From: Candidatus Chlorohelix allophototropha | GTDB lineage: Bacteria > Chloroflexota > Chloroflexia > Chloroheliales > Chloroheliaceae | Assembly: GCF_030389965.1 (NCBI RefSeq) | Contig: NZ_CP128400.1 | Coordinates: forward strand, 2,389,414 to 2,453,413 | Length of the DNA: 64,000 bases | Direction of reading: 5' to 3' | Part shown: piece after piece, positions 31,774 through 42,836 of the stretch | Layout of the letters: each line of letters opens with the position of its first letter | Numbering within the stretch: the first letter of the stretch is position 1 | Notes under the pieces: generated by a model | What the model was told of the DNA's origin: nothing | The model's database searches: none | The model's input: only the letters and a program-made list of their open reading frames with translations | Position numbers and translations under genes: made by a program

Positions 31774-32784
31774 TTATCTTTTTTCAATTACGCCGATCTG
31801 GTAGGCAATTTCACCATGTTGCGCAAATAAGGCACTAATTGCTGTGGCATCCGAAGCTGGCACTACCGCTGCAAAGCCAATACCCATATTAAAGGTGTTG
31901 AACATTTCAGCTTGTTCTACATTTCCAGCCGCTTGAATAAGCTTGAAGATTGGCGGTATAGTCCAACTCTCAGAATCTATTCTAGCTGATAGCTCTTTTG
32001 GTATTATTTTATAAAGCTTGCGGAAGCCGCTGCCGGTGATGTGTGCCAATCCGTTTATAACCGCGCCTGTTTTTAAAACAGCCAATACTGACTTAACATA
32101 AATTCGGGTTGGCTCAAGTAGTGCACTAGCCAGAGACTGCCCGTTTAATTCAGAGGGCGTGTCTTCCAGCGCGTAATGCGGTAAAATTGCTCGGCGCGCC
32201 AGAGAGTAGCCGTTGCTGTGCAAACCACTGCTGGCTAAACCGAGAATAATATCACCCGGTTGAATGCTTTCTCCGGTGATGATTCCGTCATTTTCAACAA
32301 CACCAAAACAACTTCCAGCCATATCGTATTCACCCGGTGCGTAGAAGCCCGGCATTTCGGCTGTTTCGCCGCCAACTATGCTGCAATTAGCACGCCGACA
32401 GCCTTCTGCGACACCTTCAGAAACCTGTTCTGCTACTTCGGTATTCAATTTTCCGGTCGCAAAATAGGGTAAAAATACCAAAGGTTCAGCTCCGCGCCTT
32501 ATGAGGTCATTTACACACATTGCTACAAGATCAATGCCAACCGTGTTGTGGCGACCGGTCATGAAAGCTATTTTGAGCTTTGTGCCAACACCATCACTAC
32601 CACCGATAAGCATAGGGTGGCGATAGTTTTGGAAACGAGCATCGAATAATACTACACCGCTTTTTTCAATTATTTCGGGACGATAGGTACTACGTGCTGC
32701 CATAAATGCCCGTGAGCTGGCTTCATCGCCTGCTTCAATATCTACTCCTGCGCCTTTGTAGGAGAGGGGTGTGGAATTTTCCAT
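31774..32784 (-). CDS. purM: Phosphoribosylformylglycinamidine cyclo-ligase
   Basis: A 336-residue AIR synthetase, the fifth step of purine biosynthesis (FGAM + ATP to AIR + ADP + Pi). Landmarks: SYKGAGVDIEAG at the N-terminus, LIGGSDGVGTKLKIAF, the GETAEMPGFY motif and GLASSGLHSNGYSLAR; length is normal. Its ATG is one base away from the stop of the CheA-like hybrid gene, so it appears to be the last gene of the chemosensory operon, an uncommon location for a purine gene. The terminator at 31712-31743 follows. No other pur genes are in the window. Confidence 0.96.
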   Translation of the reverse strand: MENSTPLSYKGAGVDIEAGDEASSRAFMAARSTYRPEIIEKSGVVLFDARFQNYRHPMLIGGSDGVGTKLKIAFMTGRHNTVGIDLVAMCVNDLIRRGAEPLVFLPYFATGKLNTEVAEQVSEGVAEGCRRANCSIVGGETAEMPGFYAPGEYDMAGSCFGVVENDGIITGESIQPGDIILGLASSGLHSNGYSLARRAILPHYALEDTPSELNGQSLASALLEPTRIYVKSVLAVLKTGAVINGLAHITGSGFRKLYKIIPKELSARIDSESWTIPPIFKLIQAAGNVEQAEMFNTFNMGIGFAAVVPASDATAISALFAQHGEIAYQIGVIEKR

Positions 32785-32785
32785 A

Positions 32786-35700
32786 TTAGTGTGCTCTGGT
32801 AAGCAAAACGCTCACCATTTGCAACAATTCCTCCTCTTGATAAGGTTTCACCAAAAATCCATCTGCGCCCATATCTTCGGCTTTTTGCCGATGCTTGATA
32901 CCACCGCGACTGGTTAGCATTACAACCGGGATGTTGCGGTATAGCGGGCTTGATTTTAGCAAGTGTGTGAGTTCGTATCCATCCATACGTGGCATTTCGA
33001 TGTCCATTATTATCAGGTCAGGCGCGGAAAGCTGCTGAAGGGCTTCCAACGCTTCTTGTCCGTCCTTACTGGTGCGTACCCTGAAACCGGATTTTTCCAG
33101 CATACTTGATAACACTTTTCGGACACTGAGTGAGTCATCAACAACTTGAATCATCGGCGAACGCCTTTGTTTAAACACGTCCTGTGGTTGTACTCCCGGC
33201 ATGCGTAGCCGTCCCGTAGTACCTCGCCTCATTTCGTGTGCAGCAGTAACGCTTTCCGGTGGTTTTGCTTTAGGAGTGCTGACAAAACCGGAGACATAAC
33301 TACCGCCTCGCAAGCCTGACATCACCAAAAGCTCAAAAATATTCAAAATCAGTACCACTTGCCCGTTGCCGAGTATAGTAGAGCCAAGAATACCCTGCAC
33401 CGTTTTGAGGTGAGTACCGAGATCTTTAATTACAACTTCCTGTTGTCCAACCAATTCATCTACTTCTAGCGCATAGCGGTCTAAGCCTGCCAATATCAGC
33501 AAAGGTCTGTCTGTGCGCGAGGTATTGCTGTCTTCCTCAAAATCATGGTTTCGCAGACGGTTGGGTAGGTGTAACAATTCTCGCATATTTATTAAAGGCA
33601 GACTCGAATTTTCGTCCTCAGGGTGAAAGTAAGGTTTGCTCGCCATAAGTTCGATAGTACCAGCATCAATTCTGGTAGTACGTTCGATAATACCAACCGG
33701 AATAGCATAGGTGTATCCCCCGCTTTTCACAAGAATTGCACGGGTAATGGTGAGCGTGCTTGGCAGGCGTATGGTGAAAACAGTACCTACTCCCCGCTCC
33801 GATTCAACTTCGATGATGCCTTTTAGCGCCGCTACATTAGCCTGTACTACATCGAGACCGATACCACGTCCTGAAATTTCGCTGATTGTTACGGAAGTGC
33901 TGAAACCGGGTATGAACATTAGGTTATAAATTTCCGAGAGGGTCGGGTTTGAATCTGGTCTTAACAAACCTTTTTCCATACCTCGGAGAAGGAACATTTC
34001 AGTGTCAATACCTGCGCCATCGTCGCGTATTTCAATTACTACTTGAGTACCCTCGGTGCGTGCCGTAAAAGTCACCGTACCTTGACGCGGTTTATCCAGC
34101 GCTTCCCGCTCCTCCGGCATTTCAATCCCATGATCTACTGCATTTCGTATCAGGTGTAAAAGTGGATCCCCGATTTCTTCAATGATTGTTTTATCAACCA
34201 TTGTAGTATCGCCTGAAACTAGGAATTGCACTTCTTTGCCCTCTCCTGCCGCTACTGTTCGAGCGGTTCGGTACAAGCGTGGCGTAAGAGTGGAGAGAGG
34301 AACGAGGCGGATTTTCACCAATTTATCTTGCAAATCGTCGGTGATGCGCCCTTGTTGCATAGTCAGGTTTTCGAGGTCGTTACGCAGCGTTTCAAGGTCT
34401 CTTTGCATTGTGGAAAGGTCGGAGACAGTTTCAGTCATTTGGCGAGAAAACTGGTGGAACTCGGTATAGCGATCCATTTCCAGCGTATCAAATTCTTCGC
34501 CGTAAGCATCGGGTGCAAATCTGTTGCCATAACCGGAAAATTCGGGTATAGCGGTTGCACTTCCGGTTGAAACACCGGCGCTTTTCAATAGTTCTACTTC
34601 ATAGCGGGTTTCAAGCTCACGAGTAAGTCGCTGCAAACGTTTAAGCGAAAGGTTTAATTCTTCTACTACCCGGTTATATACCTGAGAATTTTGTTCTAGC
34701 ACGGTGCGGTTGATAACCAATTCGCCTACTTGGTTCAGCATTTCATTTAGCCGTTTAATCGGGACGCGCACCTCAATTTCCACATCTAGCGGACCAGAAA
34801 CAGGAATTCGTGTTTCTTCCGGTTGAACCGTTTGCTCAACCTCTAGCGCCGCTATTTCCTCATCTCTTACGGCATGTAGCGTCGGTATCTCAAATTCAGC
34901 AGTTGCTTGTGTCTGTGCTCCCTTAAATATAAATGCGCCCCCCTTGGATTCTTCTTCTTCCTCGCCGATAATGGCGGCATAGCGCGGGCGTAATTCATTA
35001 AGAGTAGCAGGGTTTTCCGGGCGACCTCGTTCGAGACCGCGGGCGGTGTTATCAATATAGTTAAAGGTAACGAATAAAAGCTCAACTGTCTCCTTATTGA
35101 CTTCCATTAAGCCGTCATAAAGGCGATCCAGCAAGTCCTCCATTAGATGAGAGGTTTGGCTGATTACGGTGAAACCAACCATTGCTGCTGACCCTTTAAG
35201 GGTGTGGGCAGTACGTCGGATTTCCCGAATGATTTCCCGGTTGGTAGGTTCTTTTTCGAGTCGTCCGAGGTAGAGATCAAGGTTCTGAATATGTTCACGC
35301 GCCTCCCCGGCAAAAACTTCTGCCAGTTCGGTGTCTAATTCAACTCCAGAAGGAGGTGTTGCCGTTGCAGTGCTTCTTTCATTGCCAAAACGGGCAATCG
35401 GAGAGTTAGTTATTTCTGATTCAAGCTGAATATTTGCTAGTTCTGATTCAGCTTCTAGGGCAAATATTTCTTCATCGCCTTGTGGGATAGGCGTAGGTGT
35501 AAAGGCTGATGCTGCATTGCGGTGTGGTTCAAGCAAAAAATTAAGATCGGCTACGGCGCTACGCAACATTTCGCCTATTTCCGGGCTTGTCGGCAAATTT
35601 CCGTTCTCAACCGCACCGCTAATTTCTTCGATGATAGTTATCTGGTCGGCAATTTTCGCTAAACCCATCATCTCAGCCGCTTTACGTAGCATTGCAGAAG

Positions 35701-37267
35701 TTTGGTTCAATTGTGAGGCAGTGCCATCAATGTGACTTTGCTCCCCAAAATTTTGGGTTAATTGGCTGATTCTGTCAATATCACCTTGCGCTTCTGCTAA
35801 AAATATCGGACCCGGTTCAAAACCAAACCCGGTAGTATCCATTGCTTCCAGCGCCGCTATATCCTCTTCGCTTAAATCGCCCAAGTCTCCGATTTGTCCC
35901 TGCCGCAGTTGTTGAAGGGCAGCCTCTACTGCTTCTACTTCATGAAAACTCATCCCAATGAGTTTTTCTTCTGGGGCAGGTTCGATATCGGCGGCTTCCA
36001 GTTCGGTGAATAGCTGTGAGGCTTCGTGGAAATCAGCAAGTTTTTCCTCACTACCAAGCGGAGGCACTGCATTGATCTCACCGAGGTGGCTAATATCATT
36101 GAATTCGCGTGAAGCCAATTCTTTGTCAATCGAGACCAGCAGTTCATCATCATTAACTACCAGTTCGGAGGGTAACATAGCTCCTACAACATCGTTTGGG
36201 TTACCTTCAAGATGCGGCAAAATTTGCTCTTGTAGCTGATTGACCTGTTCTTCTACATTGTTGGCGCTTAGAATTTCTTCAATTTCGTGGAAATCATCAA
36301 TTGAGGTGATTTCATCTTCGGCGCTTTCAGGAGTGTTATCCATCCAAGCAGGAGGAATCGAATCGAGTTGATGTGGTGGGGTATGGTTATAACCGCCGGA
36401 GGTTATATCACGAATCCTCCTATCCATTTCATCCTGTAGTTCATCAAGTTCCATAGGTATTTGATCTGGTTCAAAAACTACATCAAATGACGATTGAGAA
36501 GGGATATAAATGGGTGTTGGATAAGGCAATATATTATCTGCTATTGCAGGTGGCGGTACAGGAATATTTTCTTCGAAATCGTTGAATATTACATCATATA
36601 AAGGTGAACTGGTCCAATCGATTGAATTAGGCTGTAAAACAGGGTCGGCGTTGTGCTTGCTTTTAGGGTGTTCTGTATTAAAACCAAAACCCAGTGAAAT
36701 ATTCGACAAGTCCGGTAGCGGTTCTGAATTATCCCCTTCAGGTGTATCCTTTATTTGGCTAAATTCCAAAATCAAATCGTCCAGAGTTTCGCGCTGTCTC
36801 GTTCGAGAGGAATTTGTTAAAGGAGGGGAAGCAGGTGTAATAGGTGGTTCCCACGTCGGAGAAAAGGTTGGCATCTCATCAAAAACGTCCCATTCGAGTG
36901 GCGCGGACGCTGACGCTGGAGTTGGCTCTGGTGTTTCGCTGCTAAGTTCTTGGCGTTTGCTATCTATCAGATTTGCCAAGTTTTGCACTCGACTGAGCAT
37001 TTGCTGACTCAACTCTGTTCGATAACGCGATTTTTTTTCGATAAAAGGCAGTAAAGCTTGTTCTAATTCCCAACCTATCCGCCGCATTTCCTCCATTTCC
37101 AGCATTGAAGCTGACCCTTTGATGCTATGGGCAAGGCGATACGCTTCATCCAAACTCTCCCTATCATTTGGATTCTTGTCTAACGCCTTGAAGTGGCGCT
37201 GCAATTGCGGTATATATTCACTTACCTCATCCAGGAAGGATAAGACGATTTCGGCTTCGAATTCCAT
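32786..37267 (-). CDS. CheA-type hybrid histidine kinase with two Hpt, CheW-like and receiver domains (PixL/PilL-like)
   Basis: A 1493-residue chemosensory kinase. Order: Hpt 1 (LAHSIKGSASM, about residue 47), a long acidic linker (~100-640), Hpt 2 (TAHTLKGSAAM, about residue 686), CheA dimerisation region with coiled coil (~830-1000), HATPase_c (LIRNAVDHGIEMP, DDGAGID, GRGIGLDVV), CheW-like domain, and a C-terminal receiver (VVDDSLSVRK, phospho-acceptor in LIIMDIEMPRMDG, Lys in LVKPY). Both Hpt histidines and all ATP-site boxes look intact. This is the arrangement of PilL/ChpA and cyanobacterial PixL kinases that control type IV pili motility. It lies 8 bp after the MCP gene. Cytoplasmic, expected to dock on the CheW-MCP array. 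Confidence 0.93.
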   Translation of the reverse strand: MEFEAEIVLSFLDEVSEYIPQLQRHFKALDKNPNDRESLDEAYRLAHSIKGSASMLEMEEMRRIGWELEQALLPFIEKKSRYRTELSQQMLSRVQNLANLIDSKRQELSSETPEPTPASASAPLEWDVFDEMPTFSPTWEPPITPASPPLTNSSRTRQRETLDDLILEFSQIKDTPEGDNSEPLPDLSNISLGFGFNTEHPKSKHNADPVLQPNSIDWTSSPLYDVIFNDFEENIPVPPPAIADNILPYPTPIYIPSQSSFDVVFEPDQIPMELDELQDEMDRRIRDITSGGYNHTPPHQLDSIPPAWMDNTPESAEDEITSIDDFHEIEEILSANNVEEQVNQLQEQILPHLEGNPNDVVGAMLPSELVVNDDELLVSIDKELASREFNDISHLGEINAVPPLGSEEKLADFHEASQLFTELEAADIEPAPEEKLIGMSFHEVEAVEAALQQLRQGQIGDLGDLSEEDIAALEAMDTTGFGFEPGPIFLAEAQGDIDRISQLTQNFGEQSHIDGTASQLNQTSAMLRKAAEMMGLAKIADQITIIEEISGAVENGNLPTSPEIGEMLRSAVADLNFLLEPHRNAASAFTPTPIPQGDEEIFALEAESELANIQLESEITNSPIARFGNERSTATATPPSGVELDTELAEVFAGEAREHIQNLDLYLGRLEKEPTNREIIREIRRTAHTLKGSAAMVGFTVISQTSHLMEDLLDRLYDGLMEVNKETVELLFVTFNYIDNTARGLERGRPENPATLNELRPRYAAIIGEEEEESKGGAFIFKGAQTQATAEFEIPTLHAVRDEEIAALEVEQTVQPEETRIPVSGPLDVEIEVRVPIKRLNEMLNQVGELVINRTVLEQNSQVYNRVVEELNLSLKRLQRLTRELETRYEVELLKSAGVSTGSATAIPEFSGYGNRFAPDAYGEEFDTLEMDRYTEFHQFSRQMTETVSDLSTMQRDLETLRNDLENLTMQQGRITDDLQDKLVKIRLVPLSTLTPRLYRTARTVAAGEGKEVQFLVSGDTTMVDKTIIEEIGDPLLHLIRNAVDHGIEMPEEREALDKPRQGTVTFTARTEGTQVVIEIRDDGAGIDTEMFLLRGMEKGLLRPDSNPTLSEIYNLMFIPGFSTSVTISEISGRGIGLDVVQANVAALKGIIEVESERGVGTVFTIRLPSTLTITRAILVKSGGYTYAIPVGIIERTTRIDAGTIELMASKPYFHPEDENSSLPLINMRELLHLPNRLRNHDFEEDSNTSRTDRPLLILAGLDRYALEVDELVGQQEVVIKDLGTHLKTVQGILGSTILGNGQVVLILNIFELLVMSGLRGGSYVSGFVSTPKAKPPESVTAAHEMRRGTTGRLRMPGVQPQDVFKQRRSPMIQVVDDSLSVRKVLSSMLEKSGFRVRTSKDGQEALEALQQLSAPDLIIMDIEMPRMDGYELTHLLKSSPLYRNIPVVMLTSRGGIKHRQKAEDMGADGFLVKPYQEEELLQMVSVLLTRAH

Positions 37268-37275
37268 ATAGTTTA

Positions 37276-39843
37276 TTATCCCATCGCCTGTGGTGGTTCA
37301 ACAGGAGTTTTGTTTGCACCCACCTCATCAAATATGGAATCGAAGAAGTCAGATTCATCGGTAAGCAAAGAAGAAAGGTCTATATCACCATTGTCGTTGA
37401 GATGAGAGAATCCTGCTGGATTGGAAATTTCGAGCGGTTTCCCGTTAGTTTGCGCGACTGGTACTAGCGGTGGCGCGAAAGTAGGGGCGGGTAATTCGTC
37501 CTGAGTTTGTGCGTGTGGTGCGTAAAGATTTAAAGCATCAAAGGTAGGGGTATCTTCGGTAACTTTAAAGGCGGCAACAGAAGAGCGCAATTCCTGCGCG
37601 GTTTTCTCAACCATCTTCACTACTTCACCGGATTGGTGGCGCAAAGCGACTGCTTCTTGGGTGAGGCTGGAAATTTCGTTCATGCTTCGGGCAATATCAT
37701 TGGAAGTACCGGCTTGTTGCACCGAGCTTTCCGAAATTGCAAAGCTCAAATTTGCCAGTTTACCTACTACTTCTTCAATCGCGATTAACGCTTTACCGGC
37801 TTCGTCCGCAATTCTAGAACCTTCTACTACTTCTGAAGTGCCTTCTTCCATTGCGACTACTGCGGCGGCAGTATCATCCTGAATGGATTTGACCAAGTGC
37901 GCAATTTCGCGGGCAGCGTTTGAACTACGCTGTGCCAAGCGGCGCACCTCTTCAGTGACCATAGAGAAGCCTTTCCCCTGTTCACCGGCGGTAGCAGCTT
38001 GGATAGCAGCGTTCAAAGCCAACATATTAGTTTGATCGGCTATGTCGTCAATTAATTTTACAATTTCACCGATTTGCTGAGAACTCTCACCTAGACGTTT
38101 GATTTTCTTAGCGGTTTCCTGCACGTTATTCCGAATACGGTTCATACTGCTAATAGTGCGTGTAACCGCTTCTTCGCCATATCCGGCATTAGCACGGGCT
38201 TCCTGCGCTACTTTTGCCGCATCATTGGCGGCTGCCGATACGCGCTGAATGGCGATGTTCATTTCATTGACGTTACCGGAAACGCTCATAACCCGGTTTG
38301 CTTGTCGGTCTGATACTCGATCAAGTCTTTGCGCATTTTCTACCATCAAGTTTACATAATCGTTGGTTTGACTGTTAGCGCGTTGGATGTTGATAATGGT
38401 TTTGCGCAATTCTTCAATCATCAGGTTGAAGGAGTCGGCAATTGCCCCGGTCATATCGGCGGTTACTTCGGCTTGAACCGTCAAGTCACCTTCTGCTACT
38501 GTGCTGATTTCTTCCAGCAAGCGGGTAATTTGTGATTGAAGTTGTTCTTTTTCCTCGCGGCTTTGAATCAGCGTCAGGGTGTTGTCAAACATCGCGTTAA
38601 GGGTAATGCTCAATTGCCCCAATTCATCTTGGTTGGTTACCGGCACACGGGCATCAAAATCGCCTATACCGATGCGTCCCAAAACTCGAATAATGCGACG
38701 GATTGGTTGGGTTAGCGTGTTAGCCAGAAAAAATGCGACGATAAGCAACAGAACCACTGCAATAATACCGAGAATAATTGAGGTGTTGGTAATATTATTG
38801 GCAGCAGCGGCGAAAGTGGAGTTTGGTACAAGTACGTAGTAACTCCATTGTTTTGAGCTAGTGCGCCCGTAAGCACCTTGATAATCGGCATTATTAAGCT
38901 TTATTTCAAAAAAGCGATTATTGGTATCAAAATTCTGGCTTTGTGACCTATCGAAAATCCCCTGAATAGTGTCTTGTTTATTGGCAAAATTGAAATCTTT
39001 GGGGAAACGGTTAGTGGCGAGAAGTTCCTGTGCGCTACCAGTACCACTGGCAGGAATAGCATAAAGGACAGAAAAGAGATACTTGGAATTGCCTAAGGCA
39101 TCATCGGTTGAACGACTATCCGCAATACGTACTCCGCTACTATCTACTAGCATTGCAAAGCTACCCGGTCCGGCGGCTTCTTTATCGGCATTTACAATTT
39201 GCCAAATATCGTTAAGTGGTATTCGGGCAGCTACTATTCCAATTATCTGAGATGAGGCATCATGGACTGGGGCAGCAAAGGTAATGACTGCGTCTACTGT
39301 GCCACTTTTCTCATTGAAGTGTACGATTTGAGGGTCAGTAATAACTACTGTTTTTTTCTTACTAATAATATCTTGAAAGTAAGTCTGGTCGGAGATGTTG
39401 TTTGATTCCCCCGCACGCAAACCGCCTTCAGGTTCGGAGGTGATTTCGATTTGTCCAGTGGGGTTCGCCAATACCAGATAAGTATCCTGACCCATTAAAG
39501 GTGCGCGAGTTCTAATCAAGGTTACGGTATCACGCTGATCGCGGTTGTTCGGACCTAGCGCACTGCGGTCGGTTTGCGCAGTCTTCATAAAGTTAACGAG
39601 CGCATCGTTGATGGCTATTTGATCCATATCCCGCGCCCGTTCGAATAAATAATCGCTGACTGCATTGGTAGTATTACGACTAAGGTTTGAAAGGTTTCTT
39701 TGCGCTTCCTGTAAAAGACCTTGTCTTGCTTGTTGCTGGTTAATTATAGAAACCGGAATGAGGGCAGCAAGCGCAATAATGATGAAGGCAGCCAATAGCT
39801 TATAGAAGATAGACCAATCTTGAACACGAAATAACTTTTGCAT
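37276..39843 (-). CDS. Methyl-accepting chemotaxis protein (PilJ/PixJ-like)
   Basis: An 855-residue receptor. A first membrane helix (residues ~15-35) and a second (~355-378) flank a ~310-residue outer sensor with Cache-like features. HAMP follows ([17 protein letters not shown]), a second HAMP-like segment, and the signalling coiled coil with the tip region [23 protein letters not shown]. The AAIQA form of the tip is typical of PilJ receptors, in contrast to the AAIEAARAGE form of flagellar MCPs. An acidic C-terminal tail of ~90 residues has no CheR-binding pentapeptide. It should activate the CheA hybrid encoded next. No cheR/cheB is present nearby, so adaptation by methylation would need genes elsewhere. 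Confidence 0.92.
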   Translation of the reverse strand: MQKLFRVQDWSIFYKLLAAFIIIALAALIPVSIINQQQARQGLLQEAQRNLSNLSRNTTNAVSDYLFERARDMDQIAINDALVNFMKTAQTDRSALGPNNRDQRDTVTLIRTRAPLMGQDTYLVLANPTGQIEITSEPEGGLRAGESNNISDQTYFQDIISKKKTVVITDPQIVHFNEKSGTVDAVITFAAPVHDASSQIIGIVAARIPLNDIWQIVNADKEAAGPGSFAMLVDSSGVRIADSRSTDDALGNSKYLFSVLYAIPASGTGSAQELLATNRFPKDFNFANKQDTIQGIFDRSQSQNFDTNNRFFEIKLNNADYQGAYGRTSSKQWSYYVLVPNSTFAAAANNITNTSIILGIIAVVLLLIVAFFLANTLTQPIRRIIRVLGRIGIGDFDARVPVTNQDELGQLSITLNAMFDNTLTLIQSREEKEQLQSQITRLLEEISTVAEGDLTVQAEVTADMTGAIADSFNLMIEELRKTIINIQRANSQTNDYVNLMVENAQRLDRVSDRQANRVMSVSGNVNEMNIAIQRVSAAANDAAKVAQEARANAGYGEEAVTRTISSMNRIRNNVQETAKKIKRLGESSQQIGEIVKLIDDIADQTNMLALNAAIQAATAGEQGKGFSMVTEEVRRLAQRSSNAAREIAHLVKSIQDDTAAAVVAMEEGTSEVVEGSRIADEAGKALIAIEEVVGKLANLSFAISESSVQQAGTSNDIARSMNEISSLTQEAVALRHQSGEVVKMVEKTAQELRSSVAAFKVTEDTPTFDALNLYAPHAQTQDELPAPTFAPPLVPVAQTNGKPLEISNPAGFSHLNDNGDIDLSSLLTDESDFFDSIFDEVGANKTPVEPPQAMG

Positions 39844-39881
39844 TAATCTATATCTCCTTTGAGTCTGCCTAGAAAGGGAGA

Positions 39882-40460
39882 CTAAGTTGCTGCACTCACT
39901 CGCTGTAAGGTCGGAGCAGTAATCAGGTTTTGAGCGTTTATCAGGGCTATTGTTGTATTGGTTTCTTGATCAGTATAGAACCCACTTAAAAAATCCCCAA
40001 TTTTCCCATAGCTGTCTTTTACGGCTTGGGTTACAGGTAGGATTTGCTCAGGCTCTACAAATAGAATCCCATTTATATCTTCTACCAGTAATGCAGTTGA
40101 CAGGTTATTAGCATACACCACTAGCAAGCGTGGTACTGCTCTACCAATAACAAAATCAATGGAAGAAAGGTTTGACGTATAACCGGTCTCAAGTTCGAGA
40201 TATATTTTGAGGTTTACCACTGAAGTTATTACCCCACGTAGGCTGATAATACCTTCCAGCCAATCTGCGGTATTGGGGACGGGTGCGAGCGCTTCAGGAT
40301 TAAACCTCAATACTTCCTGAAGCTGATTTATAGGCACACCATATTTATTACCGGCAAGGGTAAACAGCAAATATTGCACCGGCGCTGGTCCGGTTTCTTT
40401 GTATGAAAAACTTTCAGGGGAAGTGATACTGGTATCACCCATCTGGAAAGGATTTGTCAT
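39882..40460 (-). CDS. CheW-like coupling protein
   Basis: A 192-residue protein with a CheW domain at residues ~25-185 ([24 protein letters not shown], then [18 protein letters not shown]; patterns quoted in part). It links the receptor to the kinase in the array. The N-terminal ~24 residues are a free tail. In position and size it matches PilI/PixI. It lies between a receiver-only gene (47 bp upstream) and the MCP gene (38 bp downstream). Confidence 0.92.
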   Translation of the reverse strand: MTNPFQMGDTSITSPESFSYKETGPAPVQYLLFTLAGNKYGVPINQLQEVLRFNPEALAPVPNTADWLEGIISLRGVITSVVNLKIYLELETGYTSNLSSIDFVIGRAVPRLLVVYANNLSTALLVEDINGILFVEPEQILPVTQAVKDSYGKIGDFLSGFYTDQETNTTIALINAQNLITAPTLQRVSAAT

Positions 40461-40507
40461 AGAACAAAACCCACATGTATATTTAGGATAACCGATAAAG
40501 GAAAGAT

Positions 40508-40870
40508 TTATAGCAAGCGTTTAACTATTGCTACCAGTTCTTCACCTTTAAATGGTTTGGTTATATATTCGTTAGCGCCCTGTTTCATGCCCCAGAATTT
40601 ATCACTTGCTTCACTTTTGGTGGTAAGCATTATAACTGGCAACTTTTCTTTCCCAAGGCGAGTACGAATCTCGCGACAAACCTGATAGCCGTTTTTTTTT
40701 GGCATTACTACATCTAGCACTACCAGATCGGGATTCTCTTTGACAATCTTATCAAGCGCATCATCTCCGTCCACAGCGGTAACGATATAATATCCCGCTT
40801 GTTGAAGCGGCAAACTCATCAAAGTACGCTCTGTGGGACTGTCATCAACTACTAATATTTTGTGCGGCAT
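40508..40870 (-). CDS. Single-domain response regulator (PilH/PixH-like)
   Basis: A 120-residue CheY-like receiver: VVDDSPTERT with the acidic pair, phospho-acceptor Asp in LVVLDVVMPKKNGY (about residue 54), Thr in IMLTTKSE and Lys in YITKPF. No output domain. In the Pil/Pix gene order this corresponds to the second receiver (PilH/PixH), which usually acts as phosphate sink or pilus-retraction regulator. It ends 47 bp before the cheW-like gene. Confidence 0.93.
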   Translation of the reverse strand: MPHKILVVDDSPTERTLMSLPLQQAGYYIVTAVDGDDALDKIVKENPDLVVLDVVMPKKNGYQVCREIRTRLGKEKLPVIMLTTKSEASDKFWGMKQGANEYITKPFKGEELVAIVKRLL

Positions 40871-40891
40871 TCCGTTGTTTCCTCGCTAGTG

Positions 40892-42814
40892 TTATATGCG
40901 CCTAACAACGTCTTGCAGGAAAATTTCGTACATCTCTTGGGATTCAAAACGAACTGTTTCCCGACGGACGAAACCTACATAAGACTGGAAGCAACTGCGT
41001 ATTACGGTACGCAAGGCTTTTGCGGCTTCCCGATAGAACTCTGAAGAGGCTCTTTCGCCTTCTCTTGAATAAACTTCATATCCCCGTAATAATTTTACTA
41101 GATTAATACGTCCGTTAGGGATGTCTATACTCAACATAAAATTGATGTAAGGAGCAAATTCATTTTGAAGGCCATGATTAATCATCTCTAGAACAACGCG
41201 CCGCCCATTGGCGCTCTCGGACAATGATAATACATCATTGACGAAACCTGCCAATAGTAAAAGGGCGGTATGCATTTCCACCCGTTCTTTCTTTTGTGCT
41301 TGTGTCCAAGTTGACTCCATCCGTGAAATAGCGGTAATCAAGCGCAATTGCCGCTCATCATCGTCTAGAGGCATAACCTGTTCGTGCATCGGCACATTGA
41401 CAGCCAAAGGTTCAAAAGTTGGCTGTAACGGAGGTTGGGGAATCGGCGTATATTGAGTTGGTTCAGGTGGCGTCATAGTAGGCGCTGGCGGTACATTTAT
41501 GGCAAATTTCTCAGTATGATTTGCTGTTGGTGCCCGCAATACAGTTTCAAGCGTAAGACCGGGTTCACTGATCGGTACAGTAGTATGCAAATCAAGATAG
41601 GCTTGTGGTTCGTTCAGAAACCGCTGGAGTAATTGCCCATCATTGGAGATTCGCGGGAAATTATCAGTCCAAAGCCCCATAATCGACCCTTCATAGAGCG
41701 GAATATAGGCGGTTTCTCCGGCTAACAGGCTGGACTTGCCATCAGACCCTATTGCTTTTGGCGACACATTGATTCTTACACAACCGGTATGATTCTCTTC
41801 GCCGAGCATTCGTAGCAATTCCTTGAAGCGCACGATGCGAACTTCAAGATGCGAATAGCGGGTAGGTGGAGTCAATAGTGCAATCGAGGCGCGCATTAAT
41901 TCCATGCTTATTTCATAGAACCAATAAAAGCGAGCTGTACCACTGCCCTTTTGCTCAATGACCGCCCGGAAAGCTTTCTCACCGTCATGCATAATTGGGC
42001 CGGTCTGACCCCTCGCGTGGTAAAAGGCGTGGATAAAACGCCCATGGTACATTGCGATACCCACTGCCGGCAATCCATCAACTTCGGGCCCACCCAATAC
42101 ATAGCCGGTGAAGCCAATGCTGGCAAGACTTATCAACTCGCCTTCCAATTGAGGTCCGGTAGCTACCAGCGAATTGGACATTTGCTCGCCAAGGGGCAGA
42201 CAAATATAGCGGGTACGGTAGAGACCATTTGAAGGGGGTTCATGGGCAAGCTGATTATCATCGGTGAGGGTAGGCGGCAGTTCAAATAATTCGGGGTTAT
42301 TTTGGTTTATACCATTGCCAGAAGGGGGAGTTTTAAACTCTCTACTTGCTGAAACCTTAGACGCTTGTTCGTCGCTTGTTCCTAAATCTTTCAGGTCGAA
42401 TGGAACCAAATCAGCCATGTAGTTGCCTGTTTCCAAATTAGGTAACGCGACTGAAATTGGCACTGACTGAGGTATTGCCGGCAATGACCCGGTTTGAGGT
42501 CGTCCCCCTCGGTTTGGGGCTTTGGCAAGGATTAAATCTATATCATCGTTGATACTGGCTTGGGCAGGAATTATTCCTTCAGTGAAGATATAAGTACCAT
42601 TTCTCCAGTTCAATAGCTCACGGACAGCATCAATACCATTGATATCACCCCATTTGGCATGATAAAGCTGCCCAAAGAGGTAATATAGGTTAATTTTCTC
42701 ATTTTGACGCTGGAAACCTAACTCACCGCTCAGCTTTTCTTTCTCAGCGGTACGTAGTAGGGTCGGCAAGTCTGTTTTATCAATTCGCCCGTTTAATATG
42801 GTACTTGAAGCCAT
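40892..42814 (-). CDS. PATAN (DUF4388) domain protein
   Basis: A 640-residue cytoplasmic protein. Residues ~1-85 match the PATAN/DUF4388 pattern: LNGRIDKTDLPTLLRTAE, a GELGF strand, LYYLFGQLYHAKWGD and a final ELLNWRNGTYIF. A ~150-residue middle shows features of a second, larger alpha/beta region (YRTRYICLPLGE, GFTGYVLGG, GIAMYHGRFIHAFYH) resembling another PATAN-like module; a Pro-rich linker (~480-510) and a helical C-terminal domain (~515-640) follow. In cyanobacterial PixG a PATAN domain is fused to a receiver and binds the pilus motor; here the receiver is a separate gene 22 bp upstream. The C-terminal domain is not recognised. Confidence 0.75.
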   Translation of the reverse strand: MASSTILNGRIDKTDLPTLLRTAEKEKLSGELGFQRQNEKINLYYLFGQLYHAKWGDINGIDAVRELLNWRNGTYIFTEGIIPAQASINDDIDLILAKAPNRGGRPQTGSLPAIPQSVPISVALPNLETGNYMADLVPFDLKDLGTSDEQASKVSASREFKTPPSGNGINQNNPELFELPPTLTDDNQLAHEPPSNGLYRTRYICLPLGEQMSNSLVATGPQLEGELISLASIGFTGYVLGGPEVDGLPAVGIAMYHGRFIHAFYHARGQTGPIMHDGEKAFRAVIEQKGSGTARFYWFYEISMELMRASIALLTPPTRYSHLEVRIVRFKELLRMLGEENHTGCVRINVSPKAIGSDGKSSLLAGETAYIPLYEGSIMGLWTDNFPRISNDGQLLQRFLNEPQAYLDLHTTVPISEPGLTLETVLRAPTANHTEKFAINVPPAPTMTPPEPTQYTPIPQPPLQPTFEPLAVNVPMHEQVMPLDDDERQLRLITAISRMESTWTQAQKKERVEMHTALLLLAGFVNDVLSLSESANGRRVVLEMINHGLQNEFAPYINFMLSIDIPNGRINLVKLLRGYEVYSREGERASSEFYREAAKALRTVIRSCFQSYVGFVRRETVRFESQEMYEIFLQDVVRRI

Positions 42815-42836
42815 CCAGTGTTCTTAACCTCCCGGT